Positions 33,132-43,687 of a stretch of 64,000 bases of DNA are shown here, piece after piece. The stretch comes from Scenedesmus sp. ARA3 (taxonomy: Eukaryota > Chlorophyta > Chlorophyceae > Sphaeropleales > Scenedesmaceae), in assembly GCA_004335835.1 (NCBI GenBank), contig RWJK01001663.1, positions 1-64,000 of the forward strand, read 5' to 3'. Both the position numbers and the translations under genes were made by a program. Under the pieces are notes generated by a model. The model was given only the letters and a program-made list of their open reading frames with translations, did no database searches and was not told where the DNA came from. Numbering within the stretch: position 1 is the stretch's first letter; the number at the start of each line of letters is the position of its first letter.

Positions 33132-34732
33132 TCATGCTGCTGCCTGCAGGCGGCGGTGGCGGTTCTTGGTGCAGGTGCCGCTGACACACCTGAGCCGACA
33201 CAGGAGGCGGCAGAGGCAGCAGAAAGAGACAGCAGCAGCAGCACAGCAGCGGCAGCAGGCAACACGCAAGTGGCTGTCTCGCATCAGGGTGCGTGCGTAT
33301 CCTCTTGTACGCTCTTCTCAAACATGACAGGTGCGCTGAGCATCCAAGCCAACAGTCAAGTCCAGATAATGGCCTCAATCTTTCACGACACTGTGCTTGG
33401 CTAGCACACTGCAAGTACCCAGATAAAGAAGCTACCTCTCACGGTGCATCTGATGCATAGTCCAGCAGCGTTGGACACATGCAGCTGGCAGCAGCTGTCA
33501 GGCTGATGTAGCGTGCTGTTGCATGACATCGCTACATAGGCGTCAGTCTTTCCCGCTACACTGAGGTGTCGCTGGCTTACCTCAGGCCATTCTCACAGTC
33601 GGTGCGGGCCCTGCAGGAGGACCCCCCACAGGTGCCACGCTTGCTGCAGTCTGCACAGGCACACAAGCAGCAGGCACTCAGCAGCGGCTTGGCCGCCTTG
33701 ACAATGTGGAACGCAGATGCACTGCAGTGTTTGTTGTGGAGTGGTCTCCGCTGGTGGCTCAATATCAAGGTTGTTACTCCCCAGCCCTTGTCACCACTGG
33801 TGACAGCTGTCACTGAACACTTGAAAAGCACACACACGTTGCGTATGGCCTGTCATGCAGAGCTGCGTCTGTGGTGCTTGACTGCCATGTTGCATGCACA
33901 GGGACGCGGAGTGGTGCAGCGCTGTACACTCCCGTTCGCGCTCCCGGAAATTGGGTTCGCTCAGTTGAGCTGTGGTAGCGAGCCAGTAAGGCTCTGTCCC
34001 CTGGTAAAAAAACGCTGTACAAGCACGTACCAGTGTTCGAGCTTGTGCAGGCACACTGTGCTGGCAGCAGCTCACCGTTCAAAGCTGATCCGCCAGAGTT
34101 TGGTGCAGCAGGGCCTGGCGGCTGGGCGCGTGGCGCAGCAGCAGCGGGTGGTGGGCTGCTGGGGGCGGCAGGACTCAAGCACCAGCCGCTGACACACCTG
34201 CACGCACAGCCAACACCAAAACAGCACCGAGTGCAGTGGCACATTGTCACATGTTGAGCGGGAGGTTGCGGCTAGTGGCGTCTGTGGGACCCAGGGGGGC
34301 TCAGGCACCAGCCGCTGACACACCTGCAGCGGCGCCAAGGCAGTAGAAGGGTCTTTGGTGAGAGCGTCGTTGCACACAGCAGCTTGGATGTGCATGGAAG
34401 CTGCGCTGGTGCTAATAACGGCTAACGGCTGATCGCTGGTGGCTCATAGGTGTTGTGAGCTTGCCGCGGGCTTGGCCCATTACTATGGAAGGCCGGCCCG
34501 GCAAAGCTTGGCCCATACAGACATAGTGGACGTGCTGTCAGCAGCCCGAAAGCGCTTACCTTGAGCCGTCACGGCAGTCGCTGGCAGACCTGCACTGCAT
34601 GCCTTGCACGCAGCAGGGCAGCAGCAGCAGCGCTGACAGCGCAACAGCTGCAGCGACCAGAGTCACCTGCGGCGCCCCACTGCACGTGTCATTGTTGCAA
34701 TGTTTATCGTGTTTGTCCTCACTACAAGACAT
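33132..34732 (-). CDS. Small secreted protein with paired C-x5-C-x5-C-x4-C modules
   Basis: Four exons join in phase: 34732-34560, 34197-34076, 33650-33581 and 33189-33132, giving 140 residues. A hydrophobic stretch (VTLVAAAVALSALLLLPCCV) looks like a signal peptide core with a longish N-terminal region. After it come two modules with identical Cys spacing, QCRSASDCRDGSRCVSGWC and SCRARTDCENGLRCVSGTC. They are separated by a Pro/Ala linker and a DCSKRGTC segment. Each module is split at the same codon, before CVSG, by a phase 2 intron, so the gene grew by exon-pair duplication. The pattern C..DC..G.RC..G.C is common in small disulfide-rich extracellular proteins, but I cannot name the family. 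The role could be adhesion, inhibition or signalling. Confidence 0.55.
34272..34328 (-). repeat. Unused copy of the CVSGWC exon
   Basis: This segment has a CTGCAG acceptor and codes CVSGWCLSPPGSHRRH then stop, in the same phase as the exon at 34197. It is the copy nearest to exon 1. Splicing to it would give a truncated one-module protein. Confidence 0.75.
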
Positions 34733-35716
34733 CACGGCATCACGGCATCGACGTCCTGCAAGAGCTTCCTCACCTGGCGCATCGATATCGTGGGGTGGGG
34801 GTGGCAGCTCCAGCAGTGGGACGAGAGGCTGTTCAACTGTTGTGGCTGCTTCACTCAACGTAGCCTCTTTTACAGTGCGGTACAACGCACATACACCGAG
34901 GCTATGAACAAGTCTTGCGAACACGCAACGGCTGTCGGCAGGCCGAGCCCAATGAGGCGCCAAGGCATGTGCACGCGACGGTTACATCGGACGTTCTGCG
35001 CCCAATTGAGTGTACGCGGTAGCTCGTTGAACGGGTGACTAAAATCTACACGAAGCCTAGGGATAATAGGAAACGCTGTGTGAACAGTGGGGCATGGCGC
35101 ACGCAACGGCTGACTAGGGTTTTGATCCAGCAGCACAGCCTTCATCCGCTCGACATTGGCCGCAGATGGGAAGATACATCGACAGGTTGACTGTTGAATA
35201 TGCGCATGGATGCTCTGTGCAGTTGCAGCCATGGCCTGCAGATACCACAGTGAATGTACCCTCACCCAGACAGCCACTCAAGCAGTCAGTTTACACCCGG
35301 AAGTACCGTCGATTCATCCCTTGACACCCTTACAAGTCTCCACCACCCAGAGACCATCCATAAAACAGCACGATCATGTATGCTGCTTCACTGCTTCCCT
35401 GCCGGCCCATGCCTCATGCCAGCAGGCCTGTGATTTGCCCTGCCCTGGCAGATTTTTAAGAGAAAATTGGCTGGATGACCCGAAGCTGCAGGGCAAGACT
35501 GTTGCAGCAGCCCTGTCAGTAGCTGTACACTTTGCCGCATGATTGCGGCCAGCTGCTGCGGCCCTGCCCCGTTAGTTGCTGTGCCAGCTGCTAATGCTAC
35601 TGCAGCGTCAGCTTGATGTCCACCCACAAGTCGGCGCTACGTGCAGTGCTCGACTGCAGCCACCTTCTCGTAGGTGTTAGACTTAAGGTCGTTGCTGCGG
35701 CACATCTGCAATGCAG
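34733..35716. other. Region between the Cys-rich gene and the TFIIA-gamma stop
   Basis: The DNA has a balanced composition without the CAG bias. I see no exon I can support, and no RNA gene. Confidence 0.4.
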
Positions 35717-37695
35717 CTACTGCGGCGCCAGCTTGATGTCCACGCACACGATCTTGGCCTTGTCGCACGTCACTTCCGGGGCCTTCTTGACGGACCCGGT
35801 GCCGCTGGCATTCAGTTTGAAAGCCACGTCAGACAGCGTGAACTGCCACACCTGCAGCGTGAAAAGACAACACAAACACAGTGTGTCACAGTCAGCAGGG
35901 CACACCAAATCACGTGGGCTGACACGTCAGACTGCCACACCTGCAGCTTGTAACCAATGTAACAACTGTGTGAGTGTGACATGCAATGCAACACGGGGTG
36001 GTCAGCGGCGTTCAGTTTGAAAGCCACGTCAGACAGCGTGAACTGCCACACCTGCAGCGTGAAAAGACAACACAAACACAGTGTGTCACAGTCAGCAGGG
36101 CACACCAAACACGTGGGCTGACACGTCAGACTGCCACACCTGCAGCATGTAACCAATGTAACAACTGTGTTAGCGTGGCATGTCATGTGTGACACAGGGT
36201 GGCCAGCGGCATTTAGCTTGCAGGCCACGTCAGACAGCGTGAACTGCCACACCTGCAGCGAGACAGGGAGTGTGATAACAAGTGTGACAAGTGGTGACAC
36301 AGATAGTGAGAGTCATGATAACGGTGTGACATTCAACTTGAAGGCCACGTCAGACAGCGTGAACTGCCACACCTGCAGCGAGACAGGTAATGTGGTATCA
36401 AGTGTGACAAGTGGTGTGACACGTGGTGTGACTCATGATAACGGTGTGACATTCAACTTGAAGGCCACATCAGACAGCGTGAACTGCCACACCTGCAGCG
36501 ACACGTACATGTTGTGAAGTAACCAGAAGGTGTTTGCTGGGTGATACATGAGGTGTTTTTAACACTTAAGGTTGCATGCAAGCCATACAGGGAGTGAAGC
36601 ATTATGTTTGGATTTATGATTTTCCAAAGTGTGCTTCCTGCAACTCTTTCAGAGGCTTAGCCAAATGCAGTTTAACGTATAATATCTATAACATAAGCTA
36701 CATCAGGTGCTGGTGCTGGGCGATGTTGCTGCTCACGTTGTCGTAGTATTTGTAGGTACCTGCACCCCCATGCCACTGCCTGTGGCTGCGACAGCACCAC
36801 TGCTTGCGGCAGCTCTGCATTGAACAAGCAATCAACATCATACATCACGTCTGCTCACGTTGTCGTAGTACTTGTAGGTGTCCAGGTTGCCCTTCACCTC
36901 ACTCTTTGCGGGGATCTCATTCTTGAGCGCACTCAGGATGGACTGCGAGCAAAAACATGAAATTACATCAGGCGGCATTTACAACAATTTGGCAGGTGAG
37001 GAACAGGCTGCGTTGTGGTTCTAGGCAGCTGCTGAAGGATCACACTGCACAGCAGCATGTCGAGTAATAGCTCAATACTCCCAAAGTGGCTGCTGCAGAG
37101 CTGATGAGCCGCTGCACGCTGCGAACACATGCAACGCTGGCATGCTCGCATGACACAGCATGCAGCCTCTCTGTTGACACGCACTGGATTTGTGGGAACA
37201 CACAGGCTCAGCAGTGCAGCTGTCATCTGCATTGTCCTGCATGCTGCTGCCGCTACAATATCAACGCTGCACAATCATGCCAAGATGAATGCATACTACA
37301 GTGTGGGCTGCGAGTTGCGCAGCTGCATGTCATGGTTACCTGATCGAGCTGAGGCCAAGTGAAAGGCAACACGGACAGCCGTGATTGCAGCACAGCAGCA
37401 GGGCAGACAGCATGTCAGCAGAAGGTGTTGCCGGCGCACGGACGTTTAACACATCTTCATTTTCACAAGTGGCAGAAGGCACGGCTCAGAGTTCCGCTTA
37501 GGTAGCAAGCGCAGCATTGCAGTGGAGCACAGGATGTAAGGCACGTGGTAGCACCAAAGTTGTTCCTGTGTGTTTCACCTGGTCCAGGGTGGCTACTGCC
37601 AACTCCTCTGGCACCTTGCCGTCAGCAACCAGCTCCTGCAGGACCTCATACAGCGCCTGGGCCAACTGCGTGTTTGAATACAGCTGGGCTGCCAT
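35717..37695 (-). CDS. TOA2: Transcription initiation factor IIA, gamma (small) subunit
   Basis: TFIIA stabilises TBP on promoter DNA for RNA polymerase II. Three exons join in phase: 37695-37579, 36942-36859 and 35851-35717, giving 111 residues, close to the family length of about 105-120. The N-terminal helical part is AQLYSNTQLAQALYEVLQEL, then VPEELAVATLDQSI. The beta-barrel part has KGNLDTYKYYDN, VWQFTLSDVAFKL and CDKAKIVCVDIK, matching the conserved YRFCDNVW and DKVKIVAC blocks. The intron before exon 3 contains four further copies of the acceptor and exon start, so the choice of the last acceptor (35852) is made because only that copy runs into the complete C-terminus. Confidence 0.93.
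36010..36500 (-). repeat. Four extra copies of the TFIIA-gamma exon 3 acceptor side
   Basis: The block coding VWQFTLSDVA[FC]KLN, preceded by CTGCAG, is repeated at junctions 36052, 36253, 36373 and 36493, next to the true 35852. The spacings are 200, 201, 120 and 120 bases. Shorter acceptor-only echoes lie near 35940 and 36140. All four full copies keep the AG. Confidence 0.95.
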
Positions 37696-38223
37696 GTTGC
37701 TGCTGCTAAGAGCTTCCCCAAGCTGCTACAGTCCCTGCTGCAACCTGCAGCCCCGCTGCTGCCGCGATCTCAGCAATGTAAACAGTTACATGGGTGTCTG
37801 GATGTGGATAACGACGTGCTGCAGCACAGCGGGCAAGTCTGCGATCCGAACCAAGCAGTAGCAAAGCTTGCAAATGTCCGTCTTCCGGTGGGTAGTTTTT
37901 CCGTCAAACTCGACGATACTTATAGTAGGATGCACCGAGAAAGGTGACGTAGAGCTTTGTTGCGCGTGAGACTTGTCACACCAGGCTTCTGCTGCAGAGG
38001 GTTTCCAGGGGTGCATCAGTGCATTTCAGGCACCCTGGCATACGCACCGATCACACGAACGTGAACCTCTTGCTTGTAAACTTTGTGTTTGACCAGCCTA
38101 TTGCGCCCTGCTACCACCACTGATCATCCCTGACTCCTTGTCCAGTGCTTCGACTACAGCACACCTAGCACAGCTCTGCTGCTGAGGCCCCCTGCACACA
38201 TCCCCATAGCTGCAGCAGCGAGC
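37696..38223. promoter_or_regulatory. Divergent upstream region of TFIIA-gamma and CCDC97
   Basis: The two start codons are 528 bases apart and face away from each other. No TATA box or known element is evident. Confidence 0.45.
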
Positions 38224-40539
38224 ATGGCTGCTGCCCCAGCGCCTGGCAGCGCCTTGGACGCATCGTTTTGTGCTGCTCTGTGCACACGCCTGAGCGCAGC
38301 ACCAGACCTGCAGCTGCCATCTTCGCTGTGCAGAGCACAGCCGCAGCCTGCGCCTGATGCCATCCAAACTTTCCTGCAAGGCCTGCTGCAGAGAGACCCA
38401 GCAGGTACATTCAAACGCTGTCATTTCCAATCTGATTCTTGGCTTGAACTACCCAGAAGGGGCCTGTGTGTGGGTGTGGTTGAATGAAAGAGCCATGCTA
38501 GGTGCAGCGCTGCTTGGGACAGCTCAGGGGCTCAGTTGCTCTGTAGCGCGTATGCTGTCTTCAGTGCCATCTGCAACACACTAGATGTGCCTCTGATTGT
38601 GTTGGGTGGCATCGATAAGGGTTAGAGGGTTCTGGCACTCATGATGTTCAGCTGGTGCAACGTGTGCTGCTGCAGCAGCAGTGCCATCTACCCAAGCATC
38701 TTGCTTCTACCCAGCACTCTTTCAGCCCCGTGACAGGCATACTGAGGGACCTGCACCTGTACCTGCACCCAAACCTGCCGTTGTCTACTTTGCTGCAGTG
38801 TTCCTGGAGCGTTACAGCAGCCTGCTTAGCAGCAGCGACCTCGAAAGCTTTCAGCCTCTGCGCAGCAACTACGAAGTCAACTACTGGCTGGATCACGCAC
38901 AGCAGCAGCATGGCCAAACACCAGGCCAGCAGCAGCAGCAGCAGCAGCAGGGGTCAGCAGCTCAAAGCAGCGGCAGGAGCAAGGCTGCCAACAAGACGGC
39001 TGCAAACAGGCGGCTGGCATTCATGTACCAACTGGAGCAGCGGGGCGAGTACTTTTCAGAAAGCAGCATGCGGGCTCGGGAGCCACTGGTCTGGCACGAG
39101 TATATAGGTGCGGCACTGTTTTGAATATGCAGAAGATAAAACAAATGTCTGTAGGGGGCTTTGTTTGAAGATGCTGCTGCCGTTTTGATGTTGTTGGTGT
39201 TTGGGGATTGCTTGTTTGATGTTGGTCATCGGAATGTGTGTGTGTTAAGATCCTTTGGCTGTTAGTCTCGGCTTTCACTGCTGGCTGTCACCACTTGTTC
39301 TCACGTGCACGTAGCCCCCGGTCATCACAACTGCACACACACCACGTCACACAGCGCACTTCAATCGACCTACTGCGCTCGTACGGCACATCTGCACTGC
39401 ACATATGTACTGCACCTTGCTCCTGCACATCTGAACTGCACATATGTACTGCACCTCGCTCCTGCACATCTAAACTGCACATATGTACTGCACCTCTGCA
39501 CTTCGCATTTGTACTGCACATATGTACTGCACCTCTGCACTTCGCATTTGTACTGCACATATGTACCGCACTTCGCATTTGTACTGCACATTTGTACCGC
39601 ACTTCGCATTTGTACTGCACATTTGTACTGCACATATGTACCGCAGGGCAGTACGAGGGCCAGCCGCCACCCCCCGCTGGCCCACAGCCTGGTGATGGTT
39701 TAGGGCTGGGTTTAGGGTTTGCAGGCAGCCTGCTGAGTGCACATGATGAGGTGCTGGTGCAGACACGGCTGCAGCAGCAGCTGCAGGAAGAGGAGTGCCA
39801 GCTTTCGGAGCAGGAGGAGAGTGAGAGCGAAGATGAGGGCCCGGCTGCCAAGAGCCAGCAGCAGCAGCAGCAGCAGCAGCAGCAAAGACAGCAGCAGGAG
39901 AGACAGAGACAGCAGCCAAATGGCGATGCAGCGATGCAGGACGCTGACGCTGCATCTCGGCGGCAGCAGCAGCAGCAGCAGCAGCAGGTGGACATGAGTG
40001 CTGGCGCGATGCGGCGCAGGCGGCAGGACTTCCTGGAGGAGATGCAGGTGTGGGCAGCACTGCTGCTGCTGCTGCCACTGCTGCTACTGCTGCTGCTGCT
40101 GCCGCTGCTGCTGCTGCATGTTTGTTGCTTGTTCACCTCCTTGAACGGCAGATCACTTGGAGGAAATGCAGGTGGCGTGTGAGGGCAGCACTGCTGCTGC
40201 TGCTGCTGCTGCTGTGAGGGCAGCATTGCTGATGGTCAGGGCAACAAATAAACTGCATCTGCGGGAACAGGTGGTCAAGCACTTGGTGCAAGTCGCGCAT
40301 TGCTGCTGATGCATGTTTGTTGCTTGACCTCCTGAACACAACTTGTCACCCTGCTGCTGGGGGCACTGCTGCTGCTGGCATTGCTGCTGCTGCTGCTGCT
40401 GCTGCAGTCCCGTTTCCTGTTGGGCTTGGATGGCGCTCACCAGGAGTATGCAGACATAGATGCTGACGCAGCGCTGGATGAGGCCTGGGCAGCACAGCAG
40501 GCACAGGACGCTGAGGACGCCTACTTTGACGCAGACTAG
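38224..40539 (+). CDS. CCDC97: CCDC97-domain (DUF2052) protein
   Basis: Four exons join in phase: 38224-38404, 38799-39107, 39647-40047 and 40408-40539, giving 340 residues. The family blocks are clear: VFLERYSSLLSSSDLESF, NYEVNYWLDH, RRLAFMYQLEQRGEYFSE, MRAREPLVWHEYIGQY, then a Gln-rich and acidic middle, MRRRRQDFLEEMQSRFLLGL and the acidic tail YADIDADAALDEAW and DAYFDAD. Human CCDC97 has been linked to the U2 snRNP/SF3b part of the spliceosome; a similar nuclear role here is inference. The exon 2 acceptor was chosen because only TTTGCTGCAG keeps both phase and the ERY block. Intron 2 holds a tandem array of TGCAC-type units. Confidence 0.87.
39377..39645. repeat. Tandem array of CTGCACATATGTACTGCAC units in CCDC97 intron 2
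   Basis: About ten imperfect units of 20-45 bases combine ACTGCACATATGTACTGCAC with CTCGCTCCTGCACAT or TTCGCATTTGT. The array ends right at the exon 3 acceptor. It stays nearly stop-free in several frames because of its repeat nature. Confidence 0.9.
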
Positions 40540-40596
40540 CAGCCGTATCGGCAGGCTCTGCCTCTCAAGTTGCACACAACTTGAGGGCATCGATTC

Positions 40597-40665
40597 TGCG
40601 CCTGATGAGGCATGCGGGCGCAGCAAGCTCAGGACGGGGAGGATGCCTACTTTGATGCAGAGTAG
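40597..40665 (+). repeat. Copy of the CCDC97 C-terminal coding end after the stop
   Basis: About 65 bases repeat the last codons of CCDC97 (AQQAQDGEDAYFDAE and a TAG) roughly 125 bases past the true stop, in a frame shifted relative to the sequence just before it. Confidence 0.85.
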
Positions 40666-41268
40666 CTGCTGTTGTATCCTGTGGGGAACTGAGGCGCTGG
40701 TGTCTGCAATGTCTGACTGCGATTGGACATTACTCGGGAGCCGCCTACTGGCTCCTGTGCAGAGTTTTCACATCTGTGTCTAGTCAACAGATGGTGTGTG
40801 AAGAGTGCATGTGGCTTGACGCAGCGCTTGTTGTAACACATGCAGCGGATCCTTTACAAACCTCTACCTGTAGTAAAATGGGGAGTCGGTGACTCCGTAT
40901 CCCGGACGATCGTTTCCTTGCTTGTGTGACAGCCAGTGGCTTGACAGCCAGTCCTACAGTTTCCTGGGCCCAGGATAGCTGTGCAACAGCAGATGAAGCC
41001 CCCCGGCCACCACCCACCCCTCCCACCATCTTCGAGGCGCACTTTTTCCTTTGCTCACATTTAGTTTTACTTTCTTTCTGACTTCCTACTGGGAAACACC
41101 AGCGCGCAACCTCTGGCAACGTCAAAACCCACGCATACAAACACCAGCGACCATTGAACGTGACGAAAAAGCAGAACCAGCGGTCGCTATTATCGAAATT
41201 GCTTTAAAACAACATTGATATACAACTAATGTAGATTCGATGGCCTGCTTCGACGTATCCAGCGACTG

Positions 41269-41679
41269 TTAATGCCCTTCGACGCTCTGCAATGGCAGCG
41301 CCTCGCGCAATAGCAGCTCCGCTATATTTATCGTTTTGTGTCTTATTGGGTTTGCGCCCTCGAACTCCATCTCAGGCTTAGACATGCGAGCGTAATTGGC
41401 GATGACACGTAAGCTGTAACAGAAAAAGTAACCCAGCCGGAAGGCCACAGTCTCCGTCCTCATTCTCATTCGTCCGGGTACAACGTAATGAGCGTATTCA
41501 TTCAATCGTGTCGCGGTCTCAAGCCAGCTGCATATCCGTCTTGATGGCATTCCACTGACAGAGGTGGAGGCCATGCCAAGCCAGGCACTCCATCCGCGAC
41601 GGGACCGCAGGCATAGTACAGTGAACCAGTGCAAGGGGTACTGACACAGGGCCGGACTCACGTACACCAAAGTCACCAC
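41269..41679 (-). CDS. Unrecognised open reading frame, doubtful
   Basis: This frame of 136 codons has mixed composition without Ala/Gln tracts (it contains YVVPGRMRMRTETVAFRLGY and ends in SVEGH). It has no domain I recognise and no neighbouring exon that extends it. Its composition is unlike the other genes here. It could be a 3' exon of an unseen gene, an element remnant, or chance. Confidence 0.15.
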   Translation of the reverse strand: MVTLVYVSPALCQYPLHWFTVLCLRSRRGWSAWLGMASTSVSGMPSRRICSWLETATRLNEYAHYVVPGRMRMRTETVAFRLGYFFCYSLRVIANYARMSKPEMEFEGANPIRHKTINIAELLLREALPLQSVEGH

Positions 41680-41711
41680 GCTCCCATAGCGGCGTTGCTC
41701 CCTGCCAGCCA

Positions 41712-41803
41712 GCCGCTACATAACAGCTGCAGCTGCTACACAACAGCTGAGGCCGCTACATAACAGCCGCATAACAGCCGCAGCCGCAACATAACAGCCG
41801 CAT
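41712..41803. repeat. Tandem ACATAACAGC repeat
   Basis: Units of about 15 bases of the form CCGCTACATAACAGC repeat six or so times with changes. Confidence 0.85.
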
Positions 41804-42845
41804 GCAGCACGCCAGGGTGTTAAGCTCTTCAGAAGCCCACATGTTCACTGCAAATTGCTCATTGCTTGATTGTAATCATGCTGCTGCTGGTGCTGGTGAT
41901 GTCACTACCGTGTCACATATCACACAGCGCGCAAGATATGGCTGCATATTCACATCAATTGCGCTGTGTACGGAGCCATAAAGTCAAGCTGGGGCCACCA
42001 CAAAGTGTTTACAGCGAACGTGCTGAGGATACTTCCATGCTTTCATGCTATATGCAAACTCTCTGTGAACAGCTGCAGAAGCACGGCCCTCGCATCTGCC
42101 CTGTCTGCTGCCAAACCATGTGTCAAAAGATGTGGAACAAACTTATACTGCTCCTGAAAACAGCCAATGCGCAACTGCCCCGCTCAGACACAACAGGCGT
42201 AGCAGAACGGGTGTGCCTGAGTACTGATTGGCATTGCCTTGCTGCGGAAGTGCTACCATGCTGCACAAATGATGTTCTGGCACGTGGTGTCAAAATAATA
42301 ACGTTGAATGACGTCACAATGCACTGCTGGAAGCCCTGCTTGGCTTAACGTGCGACCCTGAAAGCAGTACACATTGTAAGCTACTGAAAAGCGTGCCTGG
42401 CATGAAAAAGAACAGGCCTGACATGGACAACTGACATCACACACAATATACGACCATGCTGGATGCCATGATAGAAACAAGTTCGCCACATAGATACATG
42501 TGGCACCTGCTGCATTGAATGCGGCAGACTGCAGATGTGGCAACTGGTATGCTGAAAGCTGTGTCACATTTGCCGCAAACAAAACCCCTGCATCAAACTG
42601 TAGGATTGCAGATGCTACAACTGTTCTGGTGAGGGCTGTGCGATGCAAAACAACAACCATTGATGCTGCTGGCCTTGTCGCTGCTAACAACTGGCACCTG
42701 CATTGCGTGCGCTTCATTCCCACCCTCTTCCCTGCTCCCCAGACAACAAGTATCGCGCTGGACACACACTCACAAGCAGATTCAAGCACAGTGCAATGCC
42801 ATATGCAGCTTCAAAACTGTCTGTAAGTTTGCTGACACTACCTAC

Positions 42846-43240
42846 ACATGCTACCTAAGGATGCTAGACAATATCCTGCAAGCTACACACGGCTCAAAAA
42901 TACAGCCATCATACACATCACGCGCTGGCAGTGCTTCTCATGCCTGCTGATGTTTCCTCATCATGCTACCTAAGGATGCTACTAGTAGACAACATCTTGC
43001 AACGCGCACAATGTTTGAACAAAGCTGGCAGCGCATGCACACGCTACCAGTGCTGCTCATGTCTGCTGATCTTTCCTCATCATGCTACCTAAGGATGCTA
43101 GTCAACATATTGCAAGGCGCACAATGTTTGAACAAAGCTGGCAGCTCATTTACACGTTGCCAGTGCTGCTCAAGGCCTTGAAGGAGGGTAGGTGCCGCTG
43201 CTGCTGCTGCTGCTGGTGCTGCTGCTGCTGCTGCAGGTGC
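42846..43240. repeat. Three-unit direct repeat downstream of the Kazal gene
   Basis: Units of about 115 bases start with CATGCTACCTAAGGATGCTA at about 42848, 42962 and 43081. The third runs into a copy of the Kazal gene's last coding bases (GCTCAAGGCCTTGA) at about 43170-43200, then a CTG tract. Confidence 0.9.
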
Positions 43241-43243
43241 TGC

Positions 43244-43687
43244 TCAAGGCCTTGACGGAGGGCAGGTGCCGCTGCGCCCTACTGCTTTGCTCACAGAGAA
43301 ACCAGCACACCTCGCCTCACATGCATTTGCAAAGTACCTGGTGAAGTTCCTGCCAGCACACACAGGTGCATAGATGCCACCACAGGTGCAAATATCTGGG
43401 AAGTCTGGCCAGTCGTCGTCATTCCTGCTGCTGTCTGTTGCGTTGCAGTTGTCCGGGCCGATCGGCTCTGCTGCTGCGAAGCCAGCGCACTCCGCTTTGC
43501 AGCTGTTGATAAAGCGAGTGCCGCCCCCGCATACAGGGCGGTAGGTGTTCAAACAGCCGCACGGGTCTGGCGACTGCTGTGCTGGCATTGCTGCTGCTGC
43601 TGCTACCCTCATGCTGCTGATGCAGCAGAGCACTGCCAGTAGTGCTGCTACTGCTGCTGCAGCCTTGAGCATCCTGTTTCTTGTCAT
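43244..43687 (-). CDS. Secreted protein with two Kazal-type inhibitor domains
   Basis: A single open frame of 147 residues starts at ATG 43687. A signal peptide (VAALLAVLCCISSM core) is followed by two Kazal-type domains. The first has CGCLNTYRPVCGGGTRFINS, then CKAECAG; the second has CTCGGIYAPVCAGRNFTRYF, then ANACEARCAG, ending in SGTC. Kazal domains bind and block serine proteases, the P1 site lying just after the second Cys. The protein is probably secreted or cell-wall bound. It needs no intron, unlike its neighbours. A copy of its 3' coding end lies just beyond the stop. Confidence 0.85.
   Translation of the reverse strand: MTRNRMLKAAAAVAALLAVLCCISSMRVAAAAAMPAQQSPDPCGCLNTYRPVCGGGTRFINSCKAECAGFAAAEPIGPDNCNATDSSRNDDDWPDFPDICTCGGIYAPVCAGRNFTRYFANACEARCAGFSVSKAVGRSGTCPPSRP

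Larger units (their letters stand above)
40540..43243. other. Large gene-poor region between CCDC97 and the Kazal gene
   Basis: Apart from the CCDC97 end copy, a weak open frame at 41269-41679, and two repeat arrays, I see no exon. The stretch 41050-41560 has balanced composition, unlike its CAG-rich surroundings. Confidence 0.4.

Noticed and set aside
39238..40182. A continuous 314-codon frame through CCDC97 intron 2
   Set aside because: The 5' part is a tandem array that happens to lack stops. The phase-correct model splices it out at 39107/39647 and keeps the family sequence EYIGQY.
43244..43687. An intron inside the Kazal gene suggested by GGTAC near 43337
   Set aside because: The frame and both Cys patterns are continuous across it, so no intron is needed.
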